From positions 2,108,001-2,172,000 of the forward strand of contig NZ_JBBMQM010000001.1 in the NCBI RefSeq assembly GCF_038900055.1: a stretch of 64,000 nt of DNA. The letters run 5' to 3'. The notes beneath the pieces were generated by a model that searched no databases, was not told the origin of the DNA, and worked only from the letters and a program-made list of their open reading frames with translations. The stretch is from Henriciella sp. AS95 (GTDB lineage: Bacteria > Pseudomonadota > Alphaproteobacteria > Caulobacterales > Hyphomonadaceae). Position numbers and translations under genes: made by a program. This document shows positions 34,929-44,008 of the stretch, in pieces (the first letter of the stretch is position 1; each line of letters begins with the position of its first letter).

Positions 34929-36284
34929 ATGTCGGAAAGAGCAGCAATCATTCTGGCCGCGGGGCAGGGAACGCGAATGAAATCCTCCCTGCCGAAGGTG
35001 CTTCATCCGGTCGGCGGACAAGCGATGATCGACTGGTCGATCCAGCTTGCAAAACGCGTCGGTTGCGAGCGTATCATCACAGTCATCAGCCCGAACTCGG
35101 ATGCTCTGAAGTCGCATGTGACGGCAGCGCTGGGCGAGGACGCGATTGCCATTCAGGACCCACCGCTCGGGACGGGCCACGCCGTGCGGGCTGCAGAAGC
35201 CGCGCTCCAGGACTTCAAGGGCGATGTTATTGTTCTCTACGGTGACACACCGCTCATTCCGTCGACAGCGGTCGAGGCTTTGTTCGGCGAGCTGGAAGCG
35301 GGAACCGGTGTCGGCGTGCTCGGCTTTCGGGCCAAAAAGCCGGGTGCTTACGGCCGGCTGGTAACAACGAGCGAAGACGAACTCGAGGCCATCGTGGAAG
35401 CCAAGGATGCTTCGCCCGAACAGCTGAAGATCGATCTCTGCAATTCCGGCGTCATGGCTGCGCGCGCCAGCCGGCTGTTTGATCTTCTCGCCAAGGTCAC
35501 TAACGACAACAAGAAGGGTGAGTACTATCTGACGGATGTCGTGGAACTCGCCCGAAAGGCAGGGGCGAGCTGTAAGGTCGTGACGTGCCAGGAAGCTGAT
35601 GTGATGGGCGTGAACTCGCGCGTCGAGCTTTCCGTTGCCGAAGCAGCGTTCCAGTCCCGCCGCCGGCGCGAATTGCTGGAGTCCGGGGTCACGATGACGG
35701 CGCCAGAAACCGTGTTCTTTGCGCATGACACCATCATAGAAAACGATGTCGTGATCGAGCCCAACGTCGTATTTGCACCGGGCGTGCATGTGCGAACGGG
35801 GGCGGTGATCCGCGCGTTCAGCCATCTCGAAGGGGCAATTGTCGATGAGGGCGCACAGATCGGGCCTTATGCGCGTCTGCGGCCGGGTGCTCGCATCGGC
35901 GAGGGCGCCCGGATTGGCAACTTCGTGGAAGTGAAGAAGACGAAAGTCGGCAAAGGCGCGAAAGCCAACCACCTCGCCTATCTCGGCGACGGCGATGTCG
36001 GCGCGAATGCCAATCTCGGCGCGGGCACCATCTTCTGCAATTATGATGGCTTCCTGAAATATCAGACCCGCATTGGCGAAGGCGCTTTTGTGGGCTCCAA
36101 CAGTGCGCTGGTCGCGCCAGTGACAATCGGAAAAGGCGCTTATGTCGGCTCAGGCTCTGTGATCACCGAAGATGTATCGCCTGATGCGCTTGCGATCGGG
36201 CGGGGTAGACAAGTCGAAAAGGCCGATTGGGCGACGAGCTTCCGCGTCGAAATGGCGGAAAAGAAAAAGCAGAATCAGAAATAA
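34929..36284 (+). CDS. glmU: Bifunctional UDP-GlcNAc pyrophosphorylase / GlcN-1-P acetyltransferase
   Basis: 451 residues: an N-terminal nucleotidyltransferase (LAAGQGTRMKSSLPKVLHP, QDPPLGTGHAV) and a C-terminal left-handed beta-helix with hexapeptide repeats and the ANHLAYLGDGDVG motif. Makes UDP-GlcNAc, the entry point to peptidoglycan, lipid A and the GnnAB-like branch at 45 kb. Start MSERAAIILAAG chosen by family; an in-frame ATG lies five codons earlier. The downstream gap to rpiA is 12 bp. Confidence 0.96.
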   Translation: MSERAAIILAAGQGTRMKSSLPKVLHPVGGQAMIDWSIQLAKRVGCERIITVISPNSDALKSHVTAALGEDAIAIQDPPLGTGHAVRAAEAALQDFKGDVIVLYGDTPLIPSTAVEALFGELEAGTGVGVLGFRAKKPGAYGRLVTTSEDELEAIVEAKDASPEQLKIDLCNSGVMAARASRLFDLLAKVTNDNKKGEYYLTDVVELARKAGASCKVVTCQEADVMGVNSRVELSVAEAAFQSRRRRELLESGVTMTAPETVFFAHDTIIENDVVIEPNVVFAPGVHVRTGAVIRAFSHLEGAIVDEGAQIGPYARLRPGARIGEGARIGNFVEVKKTKVGKGAKANHLAYLGDGDVGANANLGAGTIFCNYDGFLKYQTRIGEGAFVGSNSALVAPVTIGKGAYVGSGSVITEDVSPDALAIGRGRQVEKADWATSFRVEMAEKKKQNQK

Positions 36285-36296
36285 GGGTAGTGGGCG

Positions 36297-36995
36297 ATGG
36301 CATTTGAGCGAGAGAAAGAGAATGCGGCGGCGGCCGCGATCGAGTTCGTGGAAGACGGCATGACGGTCGGTCTCGGAACAGGCTCAACAGCAAAGTTTTT
36401 CGTGGAAATGCTGGCCGAGGAGATTGCCGACGGCCTGATGGTAAAGGGTGTGCCGACCAGTGAGGAAACCAGGAGACTGGCGGAATCGCTCGGCGTGCCG
36501 CTTTTGCCGATCGAGCATGTCGATCGCATTCAGCTGACCGTCGACGGTGCTGATGAAGTGAATGATGACGCCCAGCTTATCAAAGGGGGCGGGGCCGCCT
36601 TGCTGCGTGAAAAAATCATCGCGAATGCCAGTGACCTGATGGTCGTGATCGCTGACCCGTCCAAAGTCGTCGATGTGCTAGGCGCTTTTCCCTTGCCGGT
36701 CGAAGTCACACCGTTCGGATACACCATCACAGCCAAGAAAGTGTTTGATGCGCTGAAGGCGGCTGGCGTGAGCCGACCGAAGATCGATGTCCGCACGAGC
36801 GGCGGCAACAAGCCGTTGGTGACCGATGGCGGAAACTACATCCTGGACTGCCATTGCAGCGTTATCCCGGACCCTGTGAAAGCTGCCGCATTACTGTCTG
36901 TTGTGCCGGGCGTTGTGGAGCATGGGCTGTTTATCGGTCTAGCCCGCACGGTCATCGTCGGTGATGAAGATGGGGCATCGGTGATTGAACACTGA
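36297..36995 (+). CDS. rpiA: Ribose-5-phosphate isomerase A
   Basis: 232 residues, the usual family length. GLGTGSTAKFFVE is the phosphate loop, TVDGADEVNDDAQLIKGGGAALLREKI holds the catalytic Asp and Glu region, and EVTPFGYT is conserved. Interconverts ribose-5-phosphate and ribulose-5-phosphate. Order glmU-rpiA-gor suggests an operon. Confidence 0.96.
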   Translation: MAFEREKENAAAAAIEFVEDGMTVGLGTGSTAKFFVEMLAEEIADGLMVKGVPTSEETRRLAESLGVPLLPIEHVDRIQLTVDGADEVNDDAQLIKGGGAALLREKIIANASDLMVVIADPSKVVDVLGAFPLPVEVTPFGYTITAKKVFDALKAAGVSRPKIDVRTSGGNKPLVTDGGNYILDCHCSVIPDPVKAAALLSVVPGVVEHGLFIGLARTVIVGDEDGASVIEH

Positions 36996-37055
36996 TCCTC
37001 GCATGCCATCTAAGGGCGGCAAGAAACACACCAGGAATCCGAAGGACGCTCCACT

Positions 37056-38456
37056 ATGGCCGATGCGCAGTATGACTATGATCTCTTTGTAATCGGGGCT
37101 GGATCCGGCGGCGTGCGCGCTGCACGGATTGCTGCGCAGGCTGGTGCGAAAGTGGCCATCGCAGAAGAGTACCGCGTTGGGGGGACCTGCGTCATCCGCG
37201 GCTGTGTGCCGAAGAAGTTCATGGTCTACGCCAGCGACTATGGTCACAAGATCAAGGAAGCCGCGGAATATGGCTGGCAGGTTGAGTCGAATGGCTTCGA
37301 CTTTCCAAAATTCATGTCCAGCATGCACGCTGAAGTCGATCGGCTGTCCGCAATCTATCTGCGTAACCTCGCCAATGCCGGCGTTGAGGTCTTCGAAGAA
37401 CGGGCAGAACTGGATGGTCCGAACAAGGTCGTACTGAAGGAGACCGGCAAGTCATTTACCGTCGACAAGATCTTGATCGCCACGGGCGGTGAGCCGTGGA
37501 GACCCGCCAAGGAAGACCTTCCAGGCGTCGAGCATACGATCACGTCGAATGAGATTTTCCAGCTTAAAGAGCTGCCAAAGTATCTCGTGATCGCTGGCGG
37601 CGGTTACATTGCCTGCGAGTTTGCGCACGTCTTTGCTGGTCTCGGGGTCGAGACGTGTCTCGTCTATCGCGGCGACACTGTGCTCAACGGTTTTGATTAT
37701 GACGTCCGCACGTCGGTCCACGAGGGTCTCAAGGAAGCCGGCGTTCGCGTGATCACCAACCGCACCTTTGACCGCATCGATGAGGTGGAGGGCGAAAAAT
37801 GCCCGTACAAGATCACGCTCGACGATGAGACGGAGGTCATGGCCGACGTCATCATGATGGCTGTTGGCCGTCGTCCGTCCACCAATGGACTTGGCTGTGA
37901 CAAGGCTGGCGTCGAGCTTGATCAGAAAGGCGCTGTCATCGTCGATGATGCGTCGCGCACCAATGTTCCGAATATTTTCGCTGTGGGCGACGTGACGGAC
38001 CGCATCGCGCTGACGCCGGTCGCAATCCGGGAGGGGCATGCCTTCTCTGACAGCATCTTTGGCGACGATGAGTGGTCGTTCGAGCACGACAATGTCGCTT
38101 CAGCTGTGTTCGTGCAGCCGGAAGTGGGCACGGTCGGGCTGTCGGAGGCTGAAGCCCGCAAGAAATTCGGCGATGTCGATATCTACAAGACGCGTTTCAG
38201 CCCGATGAAAACGGCGCTTCTGGAATCATCGGAACGCGTGATGATCAAGCTGGTGGTGAAGCAGGATGACCAGAAAGTCGTTGGCGTTCACATCGTCAGC
38301 CCGGATGCGGGCGAAATGATCCAGATGATTGGCGTGGCGGTGAAGATGGGCGCTACAAAAGCGGACTTCGATCGCACCTGCGCGGTGCACCCCACCATTG
38401 CCGAGGAAATCGTCACGCTGCGGCAGAAATGGGTGCCGGACGTTGAACCAGGCTGA
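37056..38456 (+). CDS. gor: Glutathione reductase
   Basis: 466 residues, FAD/NAD-linked disulfide oxidoreductase. IGAGSGGVRAARIAAQ binds FAD, the redox disulfide is GGTCVIRGCVPKK, and HPTIAEEIV holds the C-terminal catalytic His. The NADP-binding loop is GGGYIACEFA. Keeps glutathione reduced; pairs with gshA at 1.4 kb. Rarely such sequences are thioredoxin- or mycothione-type, but the CVxxxC and overall pattern fit Gor. Confidence 0.95.
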   Translation: MADAQYDYDLFVIGAGSGGVRAARIAAQAGAKVAIAEEYRVGGTCVIRGCVPKKFMVYASDYGHKIKEAAEYGWQVESNGFDFPKFMSSMHAEVDRLSAIYLRNLANAGVEVFEERAELDGPNKVVLKETGKSFTVDKILIATGGEPWRPAKEDLPGVEHTITSNEIFQLKELPKYLVIAGGGYIACEFAHVFAGLGVETCLVYRGDTVLNGFDYDVRTSVHEGLKEAGVRVITNRTFDRIDEVEGEKCPYKITLDDETEVMADVIMMAVGRRPSTNGLGCDKAGVELDQKGAVIVDDASRTNVPNIFAVGDVTDRIALTPVAIREGHAFSDSIFGDDEWSFEHDNVASAVFVQPEVGTVGLSEAEARKKFGDVDIYKTRFSPMKTALLESSERVMIKLVVKQDDQKVVGVHIVSPDAGEMIQMIGVAVKMGATKADFDRTCAVHPTIAEEIVTLRQKWVPDVEPG

Positions 38457-38466
38457 TGGTGGAAGG

Positions 38467-39777
38467 CTAAGGTGCCATGACGAGCTGGTGGATTTCGCCA
38501 GCTGACGCCTTCAGGGCTTCGCGAACAGCTTTCAGCCCGCCGCCGCGACCTTTGTGAATGATGAGGCTCTTCCATGGCGCCTGGTCCGGTTCTGGCGCTT
38601 TCACTGTGAGGTGCCCGCTTTTCGGAATCGCATGCTGGAGAAGGGCTTCAGAGAGTTTGAAACCGGCGCGCTGGTCATGAGCGCCATTGCGGGCGTCGGC
38701 TTCAAACGATGACTGCTCATTCTTCGAAACGCGATTGAACAGAACCGACAGATCTGGACGAACGTCGTCGGCGATCTGTTCATTGAGAACAAGGTTGAGC
38801 AGCTTCACGCCGCGCAGCGAATACATGTCGGGATGCATCGGCGCGATCACGCGGTCACTGGCTTCTAGGGCGCATTTTGTCAGGAATGTCGCGTTCGGGT
38901 TGGTGTCGAACACGATGAGATCGTACGAACTGCGCAGATGGTCGATCATTCGCAGGAAGTTTTCCCGGATGGCTGCCAGCGCAGCTGCATCCGTGGCGAA
39001 CGCATATTTGGAAATCTCGAACTGGCCGGAGATCAGATCCAGCACGCCTCCAGGTGCGCCTTCCTCCATCAGGGAATGGGCGATGTCATCAGGATCTGGC
39101 GCAGGAAACGGCTCGATCGACAGGCTGCTCCAGGCTTCGGCTGGCGATGTCGCATCGCTGGCGTGTAGCCGGCTTCGTTCAAACAATGAGATGACCGATT
39201 TGTCCTGGATGGCGCTTTTGTCTGCGGCCTCCATGTCGAAGAAGGTCTGGGTCAGATTGTATTGTGGGTCGAGGTCAATCAGCAGGACGCGGCCGCCAAT
39301 TGTGGCCTGCCATGCCCCGAACACCTGTGACGTGATGGTTGTCTTACCGACACCGCCTTTGAGGTTCATCACGGACAGGACAGGGCACTTGCGGCGATAG
39401 CGGCGTCGCACGTCGCTCGTCAGTTTTTCGAGACCGCCTTCATCCATGAGGCCATAGCTCAGACTGTTGGCCAGCTCTTTCTTGAAGACGCCGGACAAGC
39501 GGGCATTATCGGTTCGGAAAGGGAAAATGGTGGTGCCACGGGCAATGGCTCGCTCGATCTGCCCCTGGGCCTCTCGGGAGCGAACGCTGCTCGCGGACAC
39601 CAGAACGACCATCGCGAAGGCCTTGTCGATCGCCTCTATGATCGTGGCCCGGCTTTCCTCAGTGTCGGCGCCGGGGGCGTCATACCAGACAGGAATGCCG
39701 GCCCGGCGCAGCGCTTCATGCACCTGCAAGAGGTTATCGACATCCTTGGGGCCGTGAACAATGAAGGCGTGCGACAT
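38467..39777 (-). CDS. TIR-ParA fusion protein
   Basis: 436 residues. Residues 1-125 look like a TIR_2 domain (HAFIVHGPKDVDNLLQVHEALRRAG...VWYD and the later FPFRTDNARLSGVFKKELANSL). Residues 132-430 are a ParA/MinD-type P-loop ATPase with the deviant Walker A KGGVGKTT (140-147), switch DLDPQYNLTQ (168-177) and Walker B IVFDTNPN. In the usual TIR pattern SxxVxREVERA, the Glu that acts as NADase catalyst falls at Gln73 (GQIERA), so the activity may be lost; this is an alignment from memory. No ParB, no parS and no obvious effector next to it. The start has a poor ribosome site. Confidence 0.85.
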   Translation of the reverse strand: MSHAFIVHGPKDVDNLLQVHEALRRAGIPVWYDAPGADTEESRATIIEAIDKAFAMVVLVSASSVRSREAQGQIERAIARGTTIFPFRTDNARLSGVFKKELANSLSYGLMDEGGLEKLTSDVRRRYRRKCPVLSVMNLKGGVGKTTITSQVFGAWQATIGGRVLLIDLDPQYNLTQTFFDMEAADKSAIQDKSVISLFERSRLHASDATSPAEAWSSLSIEPFPAPDPDDIAHSLMEEGAPGGVLDLISGQFEISKYAFATDAAALAAIRENFLRMIDHLRSSYDLIVFDTNPNATFLTKCALEASDRVIAPMHPDMYSLRGVKLLNLVLNEQIADDVRPDLSVLFNRVSKNEQSSFEADARNGAHDQRAGFKLSEALLQHAIPKSGHLTVKAPEPDQAPWKSLIIHKGRGGGLKAVREALKASAGEIHQLVMAP

Positions 39778-39913
39778 GGGAGGTGTGGCTTTCTTTTACC
39801 CCGATGGGTAGGGCAATGGGGGTGATTCCGCCACACAAACTGCCCATGAAATGTGGTAAAACTTGTGCGACCGCTGCCATTATGATTAAGACGCGCGCCT
39901 GAGGAGTAGAGAC

Positions 39914-41293
39914 ATGACCTGGACACCGAACAGCTGGAGAGCCAAGCCTGCCAAGCATATTCCGGAAGATTATCCGGATAGCGCGGCGCTGTCTGATGTG
40001 GAAGCACGCCTGAAAGAGTTTCCGCCGCTGGTGTTTGCAGGCGAAGTACGCAAACTCAAGCAACAGCTCGCTTCTGTCTCTGCCGGTGAAGCCTTTCTGC
40101 TGCAGGGCGGCGATTGCGCCGAGAGCTTCAAGGAATTCAGCGCGGACAATATTCGCGACACGCTGCGTGTCATGCTGCAGATGGCGGTCGTCCTGACGTT
40201 TGCCGCGTCAAAGCCTGTCGTGAAGGTTGGCCGTCTGGCCGGACAATTCGGCAAGCCCCGTTCGTCGCCTGTCGAGACGGTCGATGGCGTGACGCTGCCA
40301 TCCTATCGCGGCGACAATATCAACGGGATGGAGTTCACCGAGGAAGCGCGGTTGCCGGACCCTGAGCGGCTGATCAGGAGCTACTCACAGTCCGCATCGA
40401 CGCTGAACCTTGTGCGGGCTTTCTCGCAGGGCGGCTATGCTGACCTTGCGAATGTGCACCAGTGGATGCTGGGCTTTGTTGACCGCTCACCGCAGGGCGC
40501 TCGGTATGAAGCGCTCGCGGACCGTATCTCCGACGCTTTGTCCTTCATGAACGCGTGCGGCGTGAACTCCAAGACCGTGCCGCAAATGGCGCAGGTCGAT
40601 GTGTATACGTCGCATGAGGCCTTGCTGCTGGGCTTTGAGGAAGCGATGACGCGTGTCGATTCTACGTCTGGCGACTGGTACGATACCTCGGCGCACATGC
40701 TGTGGATCGGCCACCGTACGCGCCAAGTCGACCATGCGCATGTCGAGTTCTGCAAGGGCATCCGCAACCCGCTGGGCATCAAGTGCGGGCCGGGCCTGGA
40801 GACCGACGAGCTTCTGCGTTTGATCGAGACGCTGAACCCGAAGGACGAAGCCGGCCGTATTACGCTGATCACCCGCTTTGGATCAGAAGGCGTGAAGGAA
40901 GGTCTTCCGCCGCTGGTACGCGCTGTGAAGAAGAGTGGGCGGAATGTCGTCTGGTCCTGTGACCCGATGCACGGCAACACGCTGAAGACGGACAGCGGCT
41001 TCAAGACCCGTCCGGTCGACCGCATCCTGTCCGAAGTGCGCCAGTTCATTGAGGTCGTCTCGTCAGAAGGGTGCTATCCGGGCGGGGTTCATTTCGAGAT
41101 GACCGGCCAGGATGTCACCGAGTGTATTGGTGGCGCACAGGCCATCTCTGAGGCCGACCTGTCGTCTCGATACCACACTCACTGCGATCCTCGTCTGAAC
41201 GGCGAACAAGCGCTTGAGTTGGCCTTCCTGATCGCAGAGAAGCTCCAGCACATGAAAGCCGCCGTCAGCGCCGAAGCGCGCGCCGCGAGCTAA
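39914..41293 (+). CDS. 3-deoxy-7-phosphoheptulonate synthase, class II
   Basis: 459 residues. GGDCAESF holds the metal-binding Cys, and [30 protein letters not shown], seen in segments, is the class II DAHP synthase core. First step of aromatic amino acid synthesis. Preceded by GAGGAG at about seven bases. The 136-bp gap to the TIR-ParA gene holds both promoters. Confidence 0.96.
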   Translation: MTWTPNSWRAKPAKHIPEDYPDSAALSDVEARLKEFPPLVFAGEVRKLKQQLASVSAGEAFLLQGGDCAESFKEFSADNIRDTLRVMLQMAVVLTFAASKPVVKVGRLAGQFGKPRSSPVETVDGVTLPSYRGDNINGMEFTEEARLPDPERLIRSYSQSASTLNLVRAFSQGGYADLANVHQWMLGFVDRSPQGARYEALADRISDALSFMNACGVNSKTVPQMAQVDVYTSHEALLLGFEEAMTRVDSTSGDWYDTSAHMLWIGHRTRQVDHAHVEFCKGIRNPLGIKCGPGLETDELLRLIETLNPKDEAGRITLITRFGSEGVKEGLPPLVRAVKKSGRNVVWSCDPMHGNTLKTDSGFKTRPVDRILSEVRQFIEVVSSEGCYPGGVHFEMTGQDVTECIGGAQAISEADLSSRYHTHCDPRLNGEQALELAFLIAEKLQHMKAAVSAEARAAS

Positions 41294-41307
41294 GAGGGAG
41301 ACGAGCC

Positions 41308-42693
41308 ATGCGTCGCAGGCGGGTCTGGCCCGCCTGGGCGAGGCCATCCGACATTGCAGATCTATTGCGGCTGTCAGGGCCGATTGCCGTCTCGCGCGCT
41401 GCGATGATGTTGATGGGCCTGACGGACGTGATTGTGCTCGGCCAGAATGCGCCGGGTGAGCTGCCTTTTGTCCTGAACTCGTGGCTGCCGATTGGTGTGT
41501 CGCTGGGGCTGACGATGGGTTTGCTGATGGGCGTCTCGGTGCTGACGGCGGAACTGGCAGGCGTCGGCGATGGGCATAATAGCGGCCGCATTTTCCGGCG
41601 GGGCATCAAGTTTTCGCTCTGGTTCGGGGCGATCTTGACGGCCGTAATCCTGTTGATTGCGAGTCCGATGTTCAGGCTGTTCGGCTTCGAGGAGCATGTG
41701 GCAGAAGGCACGGCGTCGGTCACGCGCATTCTCGCGATTGGCCTGATCGGTCATATGCTGACCCATGTTGCCGGGTCGTATCTTGAAGCGCTTCGGCGCC
41801 CACTGATTGTGACGGCAATCATGTATACCGGCGTTCTTATCAACCTCGTGATCGATCTGGCGGTTGTAGCGGGCTGGTGGGGTATGCCGAAACTGGGCGC
41901 CGATGGCGTTGCCATCGCAACGACCGGCACGCGCTGGGGGCTCGTGATCTTCTTCCTTCTGGCCGTGTGGAAGCTGACCCCGGCCTTCAAGCCGTCTGAA
42001 GCTGGGCCAGAGGGGGAAGCCAAACATCAATTCTCCGTCGGTTACGGCACTGCGGTTTCGAATGTCGCCGAGTGGGGCGGGTTCAACTCGACTTTCATTA
42101 TCGCCACGTTGATCAGCACCGCTGTGAATACGATTTACGGCATGGCGATCCATGTCATTGGCTTCTGCTTCATGGCGTTCCTGGGCCTCGGCACAGCGAC
42201 AAGCGTCCGTGTGGCCGAAGCCTATGGGCGCAAGAATTCCGATCAGGTGCGCGAAGCCTCCCGACTGGGCGTTGTGGCGACCGTGTTGATCGGCGTACTT
42301 CTGGGCGCGCTCGTCTGGATGTTCCAGGAACCGCTGGCATCCATTCTGATCAAGTCGGATGCGGAAGTCGGGGGCGTCGCCATCCATGCTGCGCTTGTGC
42401 CGATAATCGGCTTCACGTCTGTGGTTATCGTCTTTGACGGTTTGCAGAACGTCGCCTCGATGGCGATGCGAGCACAGAATGTGATCTGGCCGCCCACCTT
42501 CATCCATCTTGGATCCTATTTCATCCTGATGCTGCCACTCGCCTGGTATTTCGGCATGGTCCGGGGCGGCGGTGCCATGGGGATGATGCAGGCTGTGCTG
42601 ATCGCTTCTGTGTTCGCAGGTCTGATGCAGACCCTGATGCTGGAAATGAAAGCGGCGCGCCGGTTGAAACCGACGCGCCGCCCAGTGATCTAA
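41308..42693 (+). CDS. MATE family efflux transporter
   Basis: 461 residues with about twelve spans. Two MatE repeats: GLTDVIVLGQNAPGELPFVLNSW and the second-half AEWGGFNSTFIIATLIS. Export of drugs or metabolites with H+ or Na+; substrate unknown. 14 bp downstream of the DAHP synthase gene, so probably the same transcript. Confidence 0.9.
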   Translation: MRRRRVWPAWARPSDIADLLRLSGPIAVSRAAMMLMGLTDVIVLGQNAPGELPFVLNSWLPIGVSLGLTMGLLMGVSVLTAELAGVGDGHNSGRIFRRGIKFSLWFGAILTAVILLIASPMFRLFGFEEHVAEGTASVTRILAIGLIGHMLTHVAGSYLEALRRPLIVTAIMYTGVLINLVIDLAVVAGWWGMPKLGADGVAIATTGTRWGLVIFFLLAVWKLTPAFKPSEAGPEGEAKHQFSVGYGTAVSNVAEWGGFNSTFIIATLISTAVNTIYGMAIHVIGFCFMAFLGLGTATSVRVAEAYGRKNSDQVREASRLGVVATVLIGVLLGALVWMFQEPLASILIKSDAEVGGVAIHAALVPIIGFTSVVIVFDGLQNVASMAMRAQNVIWPPTFIHLGSYFILMLPLAWYFGMVRGGGAMGMMQAVLIASVFAGLMQTLMLEMKAARRLKPTRRPVI

Positions 42694-42708
42694 GATCGCT
42701 GTCGAAGC

Positions 42709-42975
42709 TTAGATGTCTTTCAGAGCCGAAGCAGGCTTGAAAGCACCAGACGTCTTCTCAGGAATCTGGATCGTTTCGCCCGTTGCCGGGTTACGACCTT
42801 CGCGCGCGCCACGCGTCTTCGCGTGGAATGTGCCGAAACCTGCGATTGCCACCTGCTTACGGCTTTTGACCGCACCAGAGATGGTATCGAAAACTGCGTC
42901 TACCGCCTTGCCGGCGTCTGCTTGAGACATGCCTGCAGATTCTGCGACGGCTTTTGTAAGTTCACCCTTGTTCAT
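42709..42975 (-). CDS. HU family DNA-binding protein
   Basis: 88 residues: MNKGELTKAVAESAGMSQADAGKAVDAVFDTI then GFGTFHAKTRGAREGRNPATGETIQIP, the HU/IHF beta-arm and DNA-binding pattern. A small nucleoid protein binding DNA with low sequence preference. AGGAG sits six bases before the ATG. Convergent with the MATE gene. Confidence 0.97.
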   Translation of the reverse strand: MNKGELTKAVAESAGMSQADAGKAVDAVFDTISGAVKSRKQVAIAGFGTFHAKTRGAREGRNPATGETIQIPEKTSGAFKPASALKDI

Positions 42976-43041
42976 TGGGCTCTCCTTTTAGCTTACGGCT
43001 CAACAGTGCCGCGTCTTGGTTCTACATGATTCGGAGGGGGT

Positions 43042-43076
43042 AAATAGCCCGAAAACCCAATAACGACGGGCTATTT
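43042..43076 (-). terminator. Hairpin overlapping the stop codon of the gene at 43071
   Basis: AAATAGCCCG (43042-43051) and CGGGCTATTT (43067-43076) form a perfect 10-bp stem around 15 bases. On the minus strand it begins inside the stop codon region of the gene and lacks a long T run, so it may be a processing or weak termination signal upstream of HU. Confidence 0.5.
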
Positions 43077-43982
43077 CAGCAGAATCCACCCTTCTTCTGT
43101 GGTTATCTGCGCAATTTCCGTGCTTTCGAGCGCTTCCGGCGGGCCAAAGAGAGGGCCGAGTTTTCCCGCTTCGTCCAGATCGTAATAGTGGTGGGCGAGT
43201 GCGCGGACCTGTGCTTCGTCGAGCACTTCACCGGGGCCGGGCTTGGCATCGACCAGCGAAGGATAGACCTCGGCGAAGACGATGTCCGTGGTTTCTAGCG
43301 CGTCTTCGTCGAGTGCCTGAAAGCCGGTCTCGAATGGCCAGATCTTCGAGTTAGGCAGTCGTTCGGTGAGGGCTTTGACGGTGGGAATCCCAAGCAGCGA
43401 CTGACTGCCAACGGAGCCAGCGCCATAAAGCTGCCAGACCGATTTGGGTTTCGCCTTGAAATTCCGTCGCACGTAGTCTTCCGCGATCCGGTATTCGGCA
43501 ACGGGCGATTGCGTGAAGTCGCCTTTCTTACCTGACAGAGTGGTGATCTGGTCACGGGCGGGCGCCCCCCAGAACGGCTGGGGTCCTTTTGTCATGGAAT
43601 AATTCATGCCGGCGGCAATGGCGAAGCGACGGTTCGAATTGTCGTCCTTGTCCTTAAGCTTGGACGCCAGATGATCGAAGGTGCTTTTCCATGCTGGCTC
43701 GCCGGCCTTTTCCAGACCGGCCGCTTTTGCGGTGCCAGCCGGATAACCAAGGCTGAAGTCCAAACCGATCAGCACCTTGTCTCCGCGCGCGGCAAAGCGT
43801 TCCGCGAGGCCCGCAATCATGTCGCGCGCCTTGAGGCGAGTGGGTGGGTTGGCCGCCTGAAACTGGAACTTCAGCCGCGCGTCACGGGCGAGAGCTCCAA
43901 TCCAGATCGAATTGGCCCCCTGCGCCGGTTTGCTGGCCGCGCTCCAGTCAACGATGATGTAGGCATCGAACAAACGTGCCAT
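43071..43982 (-). CDS. Conserved hypothetical protein (RNase H-like DUF429-type pattern)
   Basis: 303 residues beginning MARLFDAYIIVDWSAASKPAQGANSIWIG. The acidic VDWSA and IGLDFSLGYPAG strands suggest an RNase H/actin-like nucleotide fold, as in DUF429-type proteins; WQLYGAGSVGSQSLLGIP and WPFETGF are strongly conserved-looking motifs. I recall similar alphaproteobacterial proteins being given names such as cobalamin biosynthesis protein, which the sequence does not support. Function unknown. No signal peptide or membrane span. Confidence 0.7.
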   Translation of the reverse strand: MARLFDAYIIVDWSAASKPAQGANSIWIGALARDARLKFQFQAANPPTRLKARDMIAGLAERFAARGDKVLIGLDFSLGYPAGTAKAAGLEKAGEPAWKSTFDHLASKLKDKDDNSNRRFAIAAGMNYSMTKGPQPFWGAPARDQITTLSGKKGDFTQSPVAEYRIAEDYVRRNFKAKPKSVWQLYGAGSVGSQSLLGIPTVKALTERLPNSKIWPFETGFQALDEDALETTDIVFAEVYPSLVDAKPGPGEVLDEAQVRALAHHYYDLDEAGKLGPLFGPPEALESTEIAQITTEEGWILLK

Positions 43983-44008
43983 GCAAAGCCTCGATTATTG
44001 AGTGTTGG

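Noticed and set aside
34851-35972. A 373-codon open frame antisense to glmU
   Set aside because: Shadow of glmU; no family motif.
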